A DNA stretch of 64,000 nt from Selaginella tamariscina (GCA_003024785.1 PUQB01000387.1:131133-195132), one strand, 5' to 3'; positions 11,497-23,760 are shown, counted from the first letter of the stretch. Made by a program: numbers and translations. Notes: generated from the sequence alone by a model not told the origin.

Positions 11497-14289
11497 TTAA
11501 GCTTCAGAAAAACATACATTCTCTTGCATTTTATTAATTGTGACTTTATCAATGCTTCTTGACATCCACCTATATCGAATAGATTTAACATTTATAAAAC
11601 GTGCTAGGTCTTTTTAATTGAGAGACCATGTTTCTTTAGGTATTGATGTCATTTCAATCTTCTCTGGCCACTTTGTTTTAAGCTAAAAAGGGTGTTATAA
11701 TTATGTACTTGTGACAGTAGGCCTTGTCTCATAATAGTCGATCACATGCTTATATAATTCTGAATAACCAATTGCCTTTTAAAATTTTTGGCATCGATTT
11801 TTGAACCCATGCCACATATTTTTTGATGCCATCAATAATAACCTCTTGTTCCTTGAGCTGGGCACTCAATGGAATAGGGTCTGGTTGTCCTTCTGGGAGA
11901 AGTGGCTTTCCATCCTCTCCACTTTTGAAGAGCATTAACCCTCTTTCGGTAACCACTCTGCTCTGATGGCCGTAACTTGTACTGCATAATAGGTATACCA
12001 TCTCGTATGGAGAAAAAGAATTGTAGCGGCACAAGGTGACCAACTAAAGAATCACTCCCCTCTTTTATATACTCCTTGAGAAATTTTTTGAAGTCTGGCA
12101 CCTCAGTCACAAGCAAAGCACAATTTTTTTGGAGATGCAATTTTCAAAAAGATTCATCATATGCGGTAAGGTAAGTGCACTTGTCCTTTTTGTAGAGTTG
12201 GAGACCTTGCTGAAGAACGCATCAATATCTTCATGAGTGTGACCAACCATAAGGAAACTGAGCGTGATTGTTTCAAACACACCTTTGGCAACAAGCATTG
12301 ACAAGTATGCTAGCACATATCTAGAAAATAAAAGTAAGTATGAGCTTGAGAAACCCTTAAGTAAAATGATTTACCTATTTTTGTTCTCGCCTGCACAATT
12401 ATCCATCTGTAAAAGCAAATGACGAGGAAGCTTATTTGATGTTGAGGACACATGTACACTATTTGAGCTAGATCCCTCCACTGAACCTGAACTCTCAACA
12501 GGGCCATCTGTTTTTTGTGCAGGCTGCTGACAATGCCTCTCATATTCCCAAGTAGCCTCAAGTGCAGACGTGTTCATGAGAGCATTATGTAAAGGTTGAA
12601 GGTGTTGTTTCTTCACTTTGAGATCACTGATAGGACTTGTTTGTGAGTGGGCTTCAAGGTTTCTGAAACACATGGCCAACGACCCAATAGTGAAATTGGA
12701 GTCGCTAGACCAATGTGGAAGTGAAAAGTGTCCATATGACTCACAACCGTGTCCATGTGTTAGCACACTGTCAATGAAATCGGAAGTTTCATGACATTTC
12801 CAAGGCACTTTGGTGTTAACGAGCTTTGGAATGCTGGTCTTTGAATGATCCATCTTGTCATGGATCAAGCACAGGTACTCTGATGGGCGTGACACAGAAA
12901 GCATGCGGTGTGCATAGTACTGAGACCGGCAAGTTTGTTGTGCAATCATGTGGGCCTCCATCTTCTTTTGAATGGCAGTGATCTCCACCAAGGTTTTTGC
13001 ACAAGCCTCTGCAGCCTTCAATGATGTACAAGTGTCACACTTGGAAAAGCTAGAGTGTTTTGCAATCTCCACATCCTTAAAATGAGTATTCCATATGTTG
13101 TTGAAGGTACCAGTGCAGATTGCTTGGAGCCCCATCAAACTGAGGCACTTGTTCACATGTTCACACAGCTTCAATTGAGTGTAGATTGAAGGCAAAACCT
13201 TGAGATTTTCCCTGACCCCTGCATTTGTGGTTCGGCATTTGTGAGGCATCCTGTCTGCATTTGCTTCCACAAAAGCCTTGAGTATCTCTATGGCTGCCAT
13301 AATGTGAGAGCGGGTTTTGACCAAGCGAGTGTTCCCATGTACTGAGGTTCGCGCTCCATCTAGCCACTCATCCCTCCGACGGTAGAACGTGGTCTTTGGG
13401 ATCCGTATATAGTTGAAGCAGATGGCCACCTTATTAAATACCATGGATGTACTCTGATAACCTGTGTCCAAGGCCATTCCATCAATACACCCAGTTAGTG
13501 CAGCATATACAAACTCATGCCTTTGCTTTTGGGTGAGCATACGAAAGACATGTCTACATTGGGTAATTTCATTCCGGTTGCCATCTGACAACACTTCTTC
13601 TTGCAACAGTTCAATCGTGGAAATGCTCGTAACACTTCGGAAGATGTAGGAATCCATCTCGGCCCTCTTGCCGGAAACTTGCAGGGGAAGATCTGCAACC
13701 CATGAATCGCCTTTTTCTTAATAGGACCAATGCAAGGAACCTCTTCAAATATGAGTTGTTCTTCCGGGTTGTTATTATTGAAATCCAACCCAGAATATGT
13801 TGAACCATCTTCCGTCTTAATTCAGATGTTCGCCACCTCACGAGGGATCCAGGATGCAATGTGCCATTAGGTGAAACCTCTGTCACAACTACACCCACGA
13901 AGTCGGACCCTAGTTTCTCTTCTGACACTGCTTCCATTGGATTTATACTGTGATGATGCCTCTCCCAACCTCAATCTCATGAAGAAAGAATCACCTCATC
14001 CATCACAGCAGGCAAGCCATCATCTGGTAAACTGTACTACTATTTGTTTGTGACTCTGCATATTCTGTGTAGCCTTGACTTCATCCAACATTCCATAATA
14101 CAGAAGAACCCTCTTTAAATTTCATTCCAGGAACCTCAACATGCTTGCAAATGGTGTTCACCCATACGTACACACAAGATCCTTGGGCAATATTGTGACA
14201 TGATGCATCATCATCTCAAACTTCACAGTTCCAATGCCAGTTATCTCGTTGTTCCAAAGAAGACATACTTTATCTCCATTATTAAACAT
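11497..14289 (-). pseudogene. DUF7869-type transposase-like gene, best copy (right arm)
   Basis: Minus strand, ATG at 14289, terminal stop near 11497. The longest frame, 13657-12371 (428 codons), runs from the Cys-rich region (TQCRHVFRMLTQKQRHEF, GCIDGM) through RRRDEWLDGARTS and a CxxC-type KCDTCTSLK to LLQMDNCAGENKNR. An intron follows, with donor after KNR at ~12371, and the next exon has YVLAYLSMLVAKGVFETITL and MVGHTHEDIDAFFSKVS. The N-terminal part (MFNNGDK..., then MEAVSEEKLGSDF at 13937) and the C-terminal part (ending ECMFSEA) are in other frames, so this copy is still broken. Presumed role: DNA transposase. The catalytic assignment of MDN and HEDID is inference from the family. Confidence 0.78.
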
Positions 14290-14435
14290 ATTGTTCTGCA
14301 CATAAATAATTGTTTATTTATGATATTTGTTTATGCAATATTTCTAAAAAATCTGAATCTAGGGTGCTTAATATATATGCCTGGCAATAATATATAATTA
14401 TGTATAAGTATAGATTATCATGCTTGATTAATACA

Positions 14436-15005
14436 ATTGGTGGGGGATTAATCCCGCCACCCCTTTCCCACCTAATAGAATGGTGGGCGGGATTAATCTA
14501 CCTACGACTCTCTTCGACGAGGAAGAGTCAGCTTGATTAATCCCGCCGTCGACTCCCTCTGACGAGGAAGAGTCGGCGAGATTAATCCCGCCGCCGGCTC
14601 TTCCTCGTCGGAGAGAGTTGGCAAGGTTAATCCCGCTGCCGATTCCCTCTGACGAGGAAGAGTCGATGGGATTAATCTTGCCGGCGAATCCCTCCGACGA
14701 GGAAGAGTCAGCGGGATTAATCCCGCCCACAACTCTATCCAAAATTAAGATTTTAATAGATTTTGAAGGGGTGGCAGGATTAATCCCCCCATAAATCTCT
14801 AAAACAGGGAAGTGGTGGTGGGATTAATCCCGCCACCCCTTCTCTACCTCCTAGAATGATGAGCAAGATTAATCTCGCCGCCCTTTTTAAAAGGTGGAGA
14901 AGCATTGGCCGGATTAATCCCGCCACGGCTTCTCTATTTTAAAAGGATTAATCTCGCCACTTCTTTTAAAAGGCGAAAAAAAAAATGGCCAGATTAATTC
15001 CGTCA
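14436..15005. repeat. array of GGCGGGATTAATCCCGCC palindromes, copy 2
   Basis: Inverted counterpart of 3972-4530 with about 13 sites. Several single-base differences from the left arm fall at the flanks of the ATTAAT core, while the core itself is mostly kept. It sits ~150 bp upstream of the transposase start at 14289. Confidence 0.88.
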
Positions 15006-17900
15006 CCCTTTTGATAACTCTTTAATATCTCGGTTAACTGAGAATTTTAAGTAAAAAGTGATGGTAAATCCCTAACAGATTATAATGTAATCCTAATGGA
15101 TTCTTAAACCTTAAATTCTAATTTTAAAAGAGAATGTTATAAGTATTTCTAAATTTGTTTATAATACTTATTTGTAAACAACACTAAAGGCGCTGTACTT
15201 TCCTAAAAACAATAACACCCAATTTAATGTCGCTCCTGAGGTGATCACTATCAAGAAAAAAGAAGATCTGAAGAAAGAAAATTACATAAATGAAGAGACC
15301 CTTGCCGAGAAAAAACCAGATCTGAATTTGAATAGGAAATTAAATGCATTTTCAAATTTACATGTCAGACTGATAATATTTATGTCAAAATTTTAAATTT
15401 TTGAAAAGAAAATAAAATAAAATTTAAGATGAGTTGACACAAATAACCGACACTCTGACATATATACTTTTTAATTCTAATGATTTTGATAAATTGCATT
15501 TAATGTGATTCAAGTGATTCAAGTTGTTTAATATTTCGAAATTTTAGTAATTATTCTACATTCTTAATATTCCAGTATATATTATTAAGTATATATTATA
15601 AATATATATACTTATACAATAAATAAATTGATATATTATTATGTATTATATATATTCATAGTGTGTTTATTAATATTATTTTCTTAATTATTCAAGTAAA
15701 TAATTTACATTTCTTTATATTAATGGGATATTCTTTATTATTTTCTTATTATTCCAACATTAAACTTAATTATCATAATTAAATTAGTATATATTCTTAA
15801 TTATTTTAGTAATTATTCTACGTTTGTATATATTAATGGGATTTTGTCAATTATTTCTTTATTATTTTAAGAATATTCAATGTTAAACCTTATTATTAAT
15901 ATTAAATTAATACATATAATATTAAAACTATATATGACTATATATTAGATAAAATTATTATTATTATATAATTTAAAATATGTTTATAGTGTGTTTATTA
16001 ATATTATTTTCTTAATTATTCGAGTAATTAATTTACATTTCTTTATAACAATGGGATATTCTTTATTAGTTTCTTATTATTTCAAGAATATTCCAATATT
16101 AACTTGATTATCATAATTAAATTAGTATATATTCTTAATTATTTTAGTAATTCTTCTACATTTGTATATATTAATGGGATTTTCTCAATTAATTTCTTAT
16201 TTTTTCAAGAATATTCCAATGTTAAACCTTATTATTAATATTAAATTAATATTATTTTTAATTTAATTCAATGTTTCATTTGCACACATATATAAACACA
16301 AAAAAAAATTTACATATACACGTACATAACCAGTTTTCAGTTTTGTTTTGTTTTTGTTTTAGTTATATTTTGTTATTTCAGTTCTGTTTTTAGTTTTTCA
16401 AATTTTGATGTACTTATTTTATTTTATTTTGTTTTCTATTTTTATTTCAGTGGTTGTTTTCTTATTTTAGTTTTTTAATTTTAATCATAATTTGGTTAAA
16501 ATATTTTATTTTTATTTTTGTTTTCGTTTTAGTTATAATTTTATTATTTTAGTTGTGCTTTTGATTTCTTTGATTTTGATATAGTTGTTTTTTTTATTTT
16601 TTTATTTTTATTCTAGCTATGATTTTGTTATTTTACTTTTTTAATTTTAATTTTGATTGGTTTGTAATTCTTAGTTTTATTTTGTTTTTATTTTATTTGC
16701 GATTTTGTTATTTTAGTTATGCTTTTGATTTTTAGTACAGTTGTTTTCATATAGTTTAATTACAATTGTTTTGGTATAGTCTAATTATAGTTATTTTGAT
16801 ATAGTTTAATTATAATCGTTTTTATATAGTTTAAATGTACTTATTTTAATATAGTTTAATCATATAGTTATTTTGATATGGTTCTTCAGTTTTATTTTAT
16901 TTTTGTTTTTACTTTCGTTTTGGTTATAATTTGTTGTTTTAGTTATGTTTTTGATTTATTTGATTTCGATATAGTTGTTTTATTTTATTTTTTTTTTATT
17001 TTTATTCTAGTTATCATTTTGTTATTTTACTTGTTTTAATTTTAATATAGTTATAACTTTCGTTTTCGTTTTATTTTTTTATTTTTTTATTCGGTTGTAA
17101 GTTTATTTGTTTAGTTATGACTTTGGTACTTTTCATTCCAATATATATCTTTTATGTATATTCGTTATTTTATTTTGGATATAATTTTTTATTTCTATTT
17201 TTCTTGTGTTGCTTTTGTGATAGTAGTTAACGAAAGATTTGTTGTGCCTTGTAGTTGGATCGAAAAGCTCTGTCGGACCCACTCGAGTAAATAAAAATAC
17301 AGCATTTCTATTTCATCTTGTTTTTGGTTTTTTTGTTTTAAAACTAGTTGTAATTTTAGTATTCTGACTGTAGATTATATTTTTTTTCTCTTGTTTTCGT
17401 GCGTGTTCTAATTTGGTGTTGACGCTCTAATAGTTTGATTGCTTTGTTATTTTCATTGTTTTGGTTGGGATTGTTATCTTTTGTTTTGCTTGAAATTCAC
17501 ATTGTATTTGTTGGCATTTCATTGTTTTGGTGGTAATTTCTACTCTGATTATTTCGTCTTGTTTCCATTTTTTATTTCAATTCTGGTTACAGTTTTGATA
17601 GTTTAGTTGTAGATTGTATTCTTGTTCTGTCTTGTTTCTGTTTTTGTTCTGATTTTAGTTATAATTTTAATGTTTTTAATTGTTTTTCCGTTTTCATTGT
17701 TTTGGTTGTAGTTTCTTATTTTAGTTCGCATTTGTATTGTTCTAGTTGGCATTTTACTGTTTTAGTTGTTGCTTGTACCTTATTTCAACTGTAATCTCTA
17801 TTTTGATTATTTTATTGTTTTAACTGTTTCTGTTGTGATTCTTATCTTTATTTTAGTTGTCATCCTACTGTTTTAGTCGGCATTCTATTTTTTTGTTTTT
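15006..17900. other. C segment: T-rich, strand-asymmetric, non-coding
   Basis: Counterpart of 1136-3971. From about 16340 to 17900 the plus strand is dominated by T with words such as 'ttttgttattttag', and a ~400-bp degenerate unit appears more than once (compare about 16500 with 16900). The rest is AT-rich. No gene seen. Confidence 0.7.
16736..16882 (+). repeat. ~25-bp tandem repeat (TATAGTTTAATTA family)
   Basis: Six imperfect monomers beginning TATAGTTTAATTA or TATAGTCTAATTA, spaced 25-29 bp. Confidence 0.75.
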
Positions 17901-17924
17901 TGTCTTCTCTTGTTTTGTGTTATG

Positions 17925-19293
17925 CTACAGAGGATTGGAGTTCCGTTCTGGTCGGCATGCATTAAAACCCTGTCTGCTGATGCATTTAAATGGGATGTCG
18001 TGCCAGTCTGCAGGTGCATCAACCCTAAAGAACCACGCATCTTAATCCTCTGCTCCCGCGCCTAGGGTTCTGTTTCAATCTGCGTGCACCAGAGCCACGA
18101 CCAGTGTTTGCGTTCACGGGCGGGGATGGGTTTAGGGTTTAGGGTTTAGGGTGCCAACCCACTTGCGTAAACGGAAAAATGGTATTTCTGTTTTGTCTTG
18201 TTTCCGTTCTTTTGTTTTAATACTAGCTGTATTTTATTCTGGTTTTCGTTTTTTGTTGTTTGTGTTTAGTTGTAATTCTGGCTTGAGATTGGGAGTTGAA
18301 TTGGTCGTACACTACAGAGGACTGACAGCAGTTCCATTCTGGTCAGCATGCACCAAAACCCCGTCTGCTGGTGCATTGAAATAGGATGTCGTGCCAGTCC
18401 ACATATGCATTAACCCTAAAGAGCCATGCATCTTAATCCTTTGTTTCCATGCCTGGGGTTTTGTTTTGATCTGCATGCACTAGGCCCCAAAGCCCAGACC
18501 CAAAACTCAAAACCCCAAACCCCAAACCCCAAACTCTAAACCCTAAACCCTAAACCAATTGTAATACAGGTAAGCAATAAGGCTTAAGCATTATCTGTTT
18601 GTGGATGTATTATGTAAATCTCAAGTACTTTATTTATTTTCGAAATAAGCTGTAATGAACTATAAAACTAAATAAAGGTTCATAGGCGCGAAATATTATT
18701 ATAAAGACCTAGTTATGGTTTTGATAGTTTCGACAATAGATCGTTTTAGTTACAGCTTTGATGTTTTGATCAATTCTAGTCATAGTTTTAATGTTTTAGC
18801 TGTTGAATCTAGAACTTTTGTTGAGTCTGGGTCGTACCAACACGATGCATTTGAATAGGATGTTGTGTGTTTGTGATTTTATTGTTACGCGATGGCGATA
18901 GAAACGTGTTAGCATTGCCATTGCAGTTGCGTCTTATTTCTATTTTTATTCTCCTTTTTGTTGTAGTTTTGACGCATTAAATGTGTCGTGTTTTAGTTAC
19001 GGTCTGTGTGCTGTAGTTTACATTTTTTGTTATTTGTATTCAGTCATAATTTCAGTTTGTGATTCAGAGTTGAACTAGTCGTGCGCTACAGAGGGGACTC
19101 GACAACAGTTCCATTCTGGTCAACATGCACTAAAACCCGTCCACTGGTGCATTCAAATGGGATGTCATGCTAGTCTGCAGGTGCATTAACCTTGAAGAAC
19201 CACACATCTTAATCCTCTGCTCTCGTGCCTAGGGTTTTGTTTCGATCTGTGTGCACCAGACCCCAAATTTCAAACCCTAAACCGTAAACCAAA
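17925..19293 (+). repeat. D block: three 180-bp repeats with telomere-like tracts
   Basis: Diverged copies of the ~180-bp repeat lie at about 17925-18105, 18310-18490 and 19085-19265. Each runs from 'ctacagagg' past 'ggatgtcgtgccagtc' to 'cttaatcctctgctcc'. Telomere-like runs lie between them: TTTAGGG x3 at 18127-18150, and CCCTAAA-type at 18525-18556 and about 19268-19290. The block ends where sacsin exon sequence begins. Interstitial telomere-like DNA; no evidence of a chromosome end. Confidence 0.78.
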
Positions 19294-20344
19294 TCAACAG
19301 TATACATCTGGGATCGGATATTCTTCCCTGGACGCCAAGGCCCTGCAGTTTTGCCCTTTAAGACCATTTTATGCTGGTGAAATCATAGCATGGCACAGGT
19401 AATAACGCACGTGTGTATGTGTCACTGAGACGCAGACATACATTATACATCGAAGATATACATAACATTTGGCTATATATAGTTAATATTGTGGTATAGG
19501 GATGGAGAACCATCACAAAGGAGGTATGGTCGTGTTATGAAGGATATACGAGCTCCGGCTGGACAGCCATTGTTCCGTATAGAAATCGAGACGAGTCCTG
19601 GACAAATGCAGGATATTCTATCCTCGAATATGCTATCTTTTAAAAGCACGGGTGGCAGCTTGACTTCAGGTATGTTGTGTACTGTGTGCATATGCAAAGA
19701 CATATTATGTAGATATTCATTATGTTTTATCTTTATAAGGAGAACATATACAATCCGTATAGATATGCATATGCATGCATGTAAATGTTTACATATCGTG
19801 CAGAACAAGTTGATCTCTCAAGCCAGCTTGAGCTTCATGTCTCTGTAGCTGAAAGCAGTAATGCAAGCGTGTCCAAAGAGGTATGTGTATTGCCTTCTTA
19901 TATCCATATTGGATATGTATGTATGCACGCGCACATTGATTATATATATATATATATGCAATGCAGGAGAAAGTGAATGATCTGGGAGCTGTTGGATATG
20001 CACAAGCTATTAAGGATATATTGACATCAATGGGTTTGCCTCCCAGTCTTGAGAAACAGTCTTTGCTGGAACACACACTCTCACTCCAACAACAGCTAAG
20101 TTCTACACACGGTTTTCTCCTCAAAGAACAGGTAACACATACGTGTGGGCGTGTGTTGACATTCTCGTTTCAGTATAGCTATCTTCTGCGTGTGTTACGT
20201 ATATACCTCCCAGTATAGGGTGTGTGCGTGTCATAGTGTTGTGTATATGGACAATATGTTATGGTGTGCATATGGATGTAAGAATGCATATATATTATTA
20301 TATGTATCTATGTATATGGACTTTCTTAGACTTCTTCACACTCA

Positions 20345-20393
<49 letters not shown>

Positions 20394-20750
20394 ACCTATA
20401 CATGTACACATGCACGTACTCTTTGCTTAACTTAATTTGACTACGCTAGTAAAATATCTGTTTGAATATAATACATGTATAACGCGTTTGTGTGAAACTA
20501 TGAGAAAATTATTAAACTCATCTCTCTCTCACGCACACACACACTTATATGTATGTATATTGCAGGATAGGGCGGATTCAGCCACACGTGAGGTGGAGAC
20601 GGTGAAATCTGCGTGGACGTGCAAATATGCCTGAGTTCAGAAGTAGATACCTTACTAGTCCCATGTGGCCATGTGACGTGTCAGAGGTGCTCTTCAGCAG
20701 TGTCCAGGTGTCCATTTTGTCGACGGACTCATAGAATGTATAAACCTTAA
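19294..20750 (+). pseudogene. sacsin-like C-terminal RING region, copy 1
   Basis: Exons: a (partial) 19294-19398, b 19500-19669, c 19804-19880, d 19967-20131, e 20566-20750. The product reads ...FCPLRPFYAGEIIAWHR, then GRVMKDIRAPAGQPLFRIE, a coiled-coil-like stretch (EKQSLLEHTLSLQQQL), and a C-terminal C3HC4 RING. This matches my memory of the C-terminus of the very large plant sacsin homologue (Arabidopsis AT5G23110 type). Only the tail is present. It is the only copy retaining the exon-a 14 bp encoding AGEI, but a one-base deletion at the first RING cysteines (CKYA then stop) destroys the RING, and 'gtaaacactgtt' is missing near the end. Confidence 0.82.
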
Positions 20751-21252
20751 TACACCTTTCTTATTAAATTAAATTTTTGAAGTACAATAAAATATTACAC
20801 ATGATTCTCAGGGCGTTATGACTTGAGCACCTCATATGCGGTTTGAATAAAATATTTAGCTTTTTATAATATTGATTTAATTAGTTTTTTTCAATATACA
20901 AATGGCTTCATATCATACAGTTTAGTTTAGATGTATATAAACCAACATATATATAATCAATTCGAAGGTCTCGTGCCTATAAGACATATTGTTAAATTTA
21001 AACGCCGTAAATATTAAATAAAAATATAATAAATACTCGTATATAATAGGTGCCACGTTAACCCTTACCACGCCTACGTGGGATTTTGCAACTCCCACGC
21101 AGGCATGCATGAATAACACATGGTAACACATATTCACACGTTGTTGACGTGCATTAAAACCAAATATTATAATACGCGTGATCAAATGATCAAAAAGCTA
21201 TTAAAAGAATCCACCCCCCCTTTTTCCCCTTTTTTTATGTGCTAGGTTCTCC
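20751..21252 (+). promoter_or_regulatory. sacsin-LRR spacer with presumed LRR promoter
   Basis: Conserved in all four units. It contains an ACGT-core ABRE/G-box-like 'cctacgtggg' (~21071), a dyad 'cacgttgttgacgtg' (~21137) and a C-run/T-run just before the LRR start. The position upstream of the only intact gene makes a promoter likely; the individual elements are pattern matches. Confidence 0.4.
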
Positions 21253-22282
21253 ATGGCTATGGCTATCAAGGTCCCTCTTTCTCTTGTTTTCTTGGGTTTC
21301 CTTCTTTCAGGATCTCATGCCACTCCAAACCAGGACGGTATACTCGCGCGCGCGTGTGTGTGTGTGTGCGCGTGCGTGTGAGTGAGAGAGAGACTGTGTG
21401 TGCGGTGCGTGTATGCAAGAGAGAGAGAGAGATTGACCTTTTGTATTTTTTTCTTTTTTGTGTTTCAGTTGTTGCTCTTGCCACCTTCAAGGCATGTGTT
21501 GAGGATCCATCCAACGCGCTAAAATCCTGGGATGCCACATCCTTTGACGCCTGCACTTTTATCCATGTCACATGTGATGAGGACAACACAGTCGTAGGAG
21601 TGTAAGCGCTACAACAGTGTGTGTGAGAGAGAGAGATAGCTCTGTACGTCTCTGTGCACTGCATGTGTGTGTGTGAGAGAGAGAGATCTATATGTGTCTG
21701 TGCATTGCATGTGTGTGTGAGAGAAAGAGAGAGAGGCATCTATATGTCTGTGCACGGTGTGTGTGTGTATGTGTAGAGAGAGAGAGAAAGAGCTCTGTAT
21801 GTGTCTGTGCACTGCATGTGTGCTGATAACTGTTTGTATGTGTGTGTGATGTGTACTGTGTATATTTACCAGGGCACTGCGGGATTATCAGCTTTCAGGG
21901 ACTATACCATCTGAGCTAGCGAATCTGCAGAATCTGCAGTCTTTGTAAGTATTATTTCTTTGTTTACATTCTCTTTCTCATATTTAATATGCAGGTACAT
22001 TGGCAAGAATAATTTTTCTGGGTCAATACCACAATCCCTGGCTTCACTCTCCAAGCTAGCCTACTTGTGAGTATACGCTTTTTCATTTATTATAATAATA
22101 ATAATGCATATATTTAACGTTCGGGGCCATCCATAATAATATATGTGTGAGCCGTATATAACTATAAATATAATGATCCATGTTTGCAGTGATGTTTCGT
22201 TTAACAAGCTATCAGGGCCAATTCCCACCGGTGGTCCGTTTGATAACTTCCCTGCAAGAAGGTCTAACCTAGTTATTATGCT

Positions 22283-22337
<55 letters not shown>

Positions 22338-22429
22338 ATGCATGTTCCTGCAGTTTTGCTGGGAACCCGGGATTGTGCGGAAAGAAGATTGGCAAGCCAT
22401 GCCACAGCCGCCGACTTCTGGCTGAGTAG
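21253..22429 (+). CDS. secreted SERK-like LRR protein, copy 1
   Basis: Six exons: 21253-21337, 21469-21601, 21873-21944, 21995-22066, 22190-22261, 22354-22429. All have GT/AG borders and sum to 510 nt (169 residues). Signal peptide MAMAIKVPLSLVFLGFLLSG is followed by a plant LRR N-cap (ALATFKACVEDPSNALKSWD...CTFIHVTC), three 24-residue LRRs each encoded by a 72-nt exon (LSGTIPSELANLQNLQSL; FSGSIPQSLASLSKLAYL; LSGPIPTGG), and a Cys cap NPGLCGKKIGKPC ending RRLLAE. The exon pattern and order are those of SERK receptor-kinase ectodomains, but with fewer LRRs and no transmembrane or kinase part. Likely apoplastic; it may bind or modulate LRR receptors. No defect seen. Confidence 0.88.
21615..21830. 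repeat. minisatellite in LRR intron 2
   Basis: About four copies of a ~50-bp unit with 'ctgtgcactgcatgtgtgtg' followed by a GA run. Intron 2 of copies 2 and 3 holds the same array (about 29662-29885 and 42280-42505). Open frames through it are low-complexity artefacts. Confidence 0.8.
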
Positions 22430-23207
22430 TTAGATGCTAGGTGATTATGGTTTAAGTAGCATGTGTTAATAAACATAATCATGGATTAGTGGAGCACAGT
22501 TGTGTAAACATTATATGTATATATACATAAGTGTGTGTGTGCGATATAGTATAGAACTTTTGAAGTGTTGAAAGGTTAACAATGTATCCATCCAGTTGTT
22601 TACTCTTTTATACTAAAGAGAGCTGTTTCAAAATATAAAAGTTTATTTACAACTAATAAAGTCGTTTAACAAGTTGACATATGCAAAAGTCAAAATATTA
22701 TTTTTGTTAAAGTACAGCTGTATGAGAAAAATTCTTGTAAACTATAATATAACATAAGTTTACTTGAAATAAATAAATAAAATAAAATAAAAATATTGAC
22801 AAATTTCAAGGAATAACCAATATAATATTTTTATAGTACTATTGTTAACTTATTAATAAATAGAACAATTTTACTAGAATATTATAAAAGCTAGTTTTAA
22901 ATTACATAGTCTCTTGTCTGAAATATAATTTAATATACTGTCTCTCTCTCTCCACACACACTATCTGTATACACTTACTGTTACAGTTAAATGTCTGCAT
23001 CAATAGTACTAGCATGTTCAAGTAAATTAAGGATATGATGTAACATCCATGAATAATATTGTACTTGATCAAAACGGCTTCCGTAGTTTAACTCTGTGTG
23101 TGTAAGACTTGGACAAAGCTAATTAAATAATGCCCACTTGTTTAGTCCCAAATATATATAGAATGAATGGAGCTTTAAGTTTCATTAAAATTAATTAGTA
23201 CAATTCC
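22430..23207. other. LRR-protease intergenic region, unit 1
   Basis: AT-rich spacer with the LRR 3' flank (an 'aataaa' near 22470 could serve as polyadenylation signal) and the protease 5' flank. The stretch 'tttagtcccaaatatatata' at about 23141-23160 is a possible TATA region ~45 bp before the protease ATG. No other gene seen. Confidence 0.5.
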
Positions 23208-23706
23208 ATGGGTATCAGATCTTGTATACTGGTTTTCCTCTTATTAGCAGTCAGTTATTCTTCAGCAAGCAATCATAGCGATCCTGCATGGCAAACATTT
23301 CAGATGTGGCTGCGTGAGAATGGCAAACTCAATGATAAGACCTATGACCAGGAGAAGAGGTTCCTTATCTTCAAGGTTTTCTCTCTTTCACTCTGTGTGT
23401 GTGTGTGTGTGCACGCGCGTGTGTGTCAGTGCTAACACATGTATGTATAGGAAAATCTCAATTACATAAACAACAAAAACTATCAGAAGCTGACGTACAC
23501 TCTTGGGCTAAACAACATGGCAGACTTAACTAATGCTGAATTTAGAGCCATCTTTGCATCTGTAATCAAACTTAATAGCTCCTCAGATATATCTTCTCCA
23601 CCTGATAACGTAAAATTTTCTCCCAATCGTGGACGTAAATGTTTCAGTTTTGATTGGCGAAATGTTGGTGCCGTAACTCCTGTAAAAGACCAACGTTCTT
23701 GTGGTA

Positions 23707-23760
<54 letters not shown>

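Larger units (their letters stand above)
9564..19063. repeat. right arm of ~19-kb palindrome
   Basis: Reverse complement of 1-9078; see the left arm. It contains LRR exon 6, a protease fragment, the best-preserved transposase, the GGATTAATCC array, and the C and D segments. Confidence 0.93.

Noticed and set aside
18127..18556. Telomere end
   Set aside because: Only two or three perfect TTTAGGG units, in both orientations and flanked by unique sequence on both sides; interstitial.
11497..19293. Helitron as vehicle for the captured genes
   Set aside because: No Rep/helicase frame and no convincing CTRR-type 3' hairpin end at a shared boundary; the palindrome-rich design fits a DDE-type element better.
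20190..20435. Open frames rich in HTHTHT, SLSLS or CVCVCV
   Set aside because: Translation of CA/CT/GT microsatellites inside introns; not conserved as proteins.
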